A stretch of 64,000 nucleotides of DNA from Neptunicella marina (GTDB lineage: Bacteria; Pseudomonadota; Gammaproteobacteria; Enterobacterales; Alteromonadaceae), in contig NZ_JACNEP010000012.1 of the NCBI RefSeq assembly GCF_014270035.1, positions 1 to 64,000 of the forward strand, written 5' to 3'. The notes below the pieces were generated by a model. The model had not been told where the DNA came from. It saw nothing but the letters and a program-made list of their open reading frames with translations, and did no database searches. Of the stretch, positions 62,922 to 64,000 are shown piece after piece. The position numbers and the translations under genes were made by a program. Position 1 is the first letter of the stretch, and each line of letters starts with the position of its first letter.

Positions 62922-64000
62922 TTAAAAATGATATTGCATCGTTAATCTGACGGTTCTGGGTTCCACAGGGTGATAATGCAAATCTTCAACACCTTCTACA
63001 GCTTCACCAGATAAACGTGAGGCATAATAATAGTCAATATCATGGTCGTTACTATCCAGCAGATTGAGCACTTCCAGGCTTAATGCCCAATCATGCCAAT
63101 GTTTTGCCACACGTAAATTAACAATAGTACCGGGCTCCGCACGCTGTGAATTATCTTCAATCAGTGGACGACTCCCAAAGTAACGCAAACGAACCGTTGC
63201 CTGCCAGTTATTCGCAAAATTGCTTGTTGCCCCCAGTTGAACGACGTCACGAAGTGCTCCGGGAATATATTTTCCGTCGTCATTCTTGTCGGTAAACTCG
63301 GCTTGTGTATAGGTATACTCAGCATCAAAGGTCCACTGCTGGTTCGGGCGAAAATAACTGGTCACTTCAATGCCCTGGCGACGACTCGGACGGCTAGCTT
63401 CGGTATTACCGGCATCGCCCACAAAAAGCAGCTCTGAATCTAATGTCAGTCGCCAAAACGCAAAAGACGTATTCCATCTGTCCTGCCAGTTGAAACGATA
63501 GCCAATTTCACTGCCATGTGATTTAACCAGCGGATCAACCGGGTCAATATGACTGCCATCATTAGGATCTATTCTCGTTGTGGTACCACGCGCATCATTG
63601 GAATGGAAACCCTGTCCCGCCGCCAGATATATTTCGCTATTGTTGTTAAGTTGATAAGTGGCGCTGCCTTTAATACTCCATAAACCTTCTGACGTATTAC
63701 CGTTGTTAGTACTAAGCGGTATATCATTGATGTTGTTGCTAATTAAACTATCAACCCCAAAGCGGTAATAATCATAACGTACACCTATGTTTGTGCGCAG
63801 ATTGTCATTCCAGTCGTCACTTTGCTGAACATAAATGGCAGCACTTTTTTCATCAACGGCATCACTTCTTACTGCTCCCTGCCTGACGGTTTGGCGGGTT
63901 TTATATAATCCCACCTCGTCTATATCATCAAAACGGGTCTCAAACCCAACCGTTGTGCGCGACGCCTTACTAAAATCAACGTGATAGTGGCCCGCTGCGC
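62922..64000 (-). CDS. TonB-dependent receptor, C-terminal part
   Basis: The frame is open to the window edge, so the gene is partial. The visible part (about 360 residues) is the end of a beta-barrel: repeated outer-strand patterns such as NEDNLRTNIGVRYDYYRFG-type segments, EIYLAAGQGFHSND, and a final LTMQYHF ending in Phe, as outer-membrane proteins do. It imports a nutrient using TonB energy. The nearby GH5 suggests a glycan, but no substrate can be read. The frame continues past GTG at 63914 (preceding residues include FETRFDDIDE), so that GTG is not the start. Confidence 0.88.
   Translation of the reverse strand, partial: AAGHYHVDFSKASRTTVGFETRFDDIDEVGLYKTRQTVRQGAVRSDAVDEKSAAIYVQQSDDWNDNLRTNIGVRYDYYRFGVDSLISNNINDIPLSTNNGNTSEGLWSIKGSATYQLNNNSEIYLAAGQGFHSNDARGTTTRIDPNDGSHIDPVDPLVKSHGSEIGYRFNWQDRWNTSFAFWRLTLDSELLFVGDAGNTEASRPSRRQGIEVTSYFRPNQQWTFDAEYTYTQAEFTDKNDDGKYIPGALRDVVQLGATSNFANNWQATVRLRYFGSRPLIEDNSQRAEPGTIVNLRVAKHWHDWALSLEVLNLLDSNDHDIDYYYASRLSGEAVEGVEDLHYHPVEPRTVRLTMQYHF

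Noticed and set aside
63914-63914. GTG at 63914 as the start of the TonB receptor
   Set aside because: The frame continues in an uninterrupted barrel-like sequence beyond it to the window edge, so the gene is cut by the window.
1-64000. CRISPR arrays, tRNA or rRNA genes, phage modules
   Set aside because: No regularly spaced repeats, cloverleaf sequences, rRNA-like tracts or phage structural genes were seen on reading the window.

Overview
The window reads as chromosome of a marine gammaproteobacterium of the Alteromonadales type. The evidence is the gene content: a ccoNOQP-HIS cluster with an FNR regulator, ttcA, uspE, a SapC-like protein, a PEP-CTERM protein, an MHYT-domain hybrid kinase, and a GH5 glucanase beside a TonB receptor. 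The core DNA is AT-rich with short intergenic gaps. It is interrupted by a block that is visibly richer in G+C (about 27.7-49.2 kb) and by a restriction-modification block (50.5-58.8 kb). No tRNA, rRNA or CRISPR array was seen.

Layout. (1) 0-8.4 kb: housekeeping and envelope genes (SapC-like, sirtuin, LysE-type exporter, PEP-CTERM protein, a GVGE-repeat exported protein, a Bax-like glucosaminidase, ttcA, uspE). (2) 8.5-16.4 kb: a microaerobic respiration block on the minus strand, ccoNOQP then ccoH-ccoI-ccoS, a TauE/DsbD2-like membrane protein and fnr. A perfect FNR box lies upstream of ccoN and a near-perfect one upstream of uspE. (3) 16.4-23 kb: a KefB-type antiporter, a 266-bp MITE-like element, and a three-gene lipid-linked sugar set (GT2, TVP38/DedA-like, ArnT-like). 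(4) 23.1-27.5 kb: an MHYT hybrid histidine kinase followed by an HD-GYP response regulator. (5) 27,687-49,249: a 21.6-kb Tn4651-type Tn3-family transposon that splits a diguanylate cyclase gene. The 3' part of that gene is at 27,481-27,686 and the 5' part at 49,250-49,985. (6) 50.0-59.3 kb: a type I restriction-modification operon (hsdR-hsdM-hsdS) extended by an unknown gene, a HipA-like kinase and a DUF3037 protein, with a truncated PAS gene beside it. (7) 59.5-64 kb: GH5-CBM glucanase with a LacI-type operator, a membrane diguanylate cyclase, and a TonB receptor that runs off the end.

The transposon carries, from its left end: the 3' stub of its original tnpA; the end and complete tnpA of a second Tn3-family element; an AAA ATPase coupled to merR; merT-merP and a GDCCVxC protein (no merA); pbrT and a divergent pbrR/cadR-type regulator; then one long operon with a CDF transporter, a His-rich small protein, czcCBA, a P-II-like protein and lspA. 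After these come a sterol-desaturase-like gene with an AraC regulator, and the resolution module tnpS-rst-tnpT. A ynfA gene sits beside the right inverted repeat. Three MerR-type promoters with 19-bp spacers (one mer type, two with the same Pb/Cd-type dyad) would switch the metal genes on together.

The least explained feature is the six-gene operon that joins a type I restriction system to a HipA-like kinase/DUF3037 pair and an unrecognised 295-aa protein. The best supported structural finding is the reconstructed diguanylate cyclase gene and its AACGTT target duplication.
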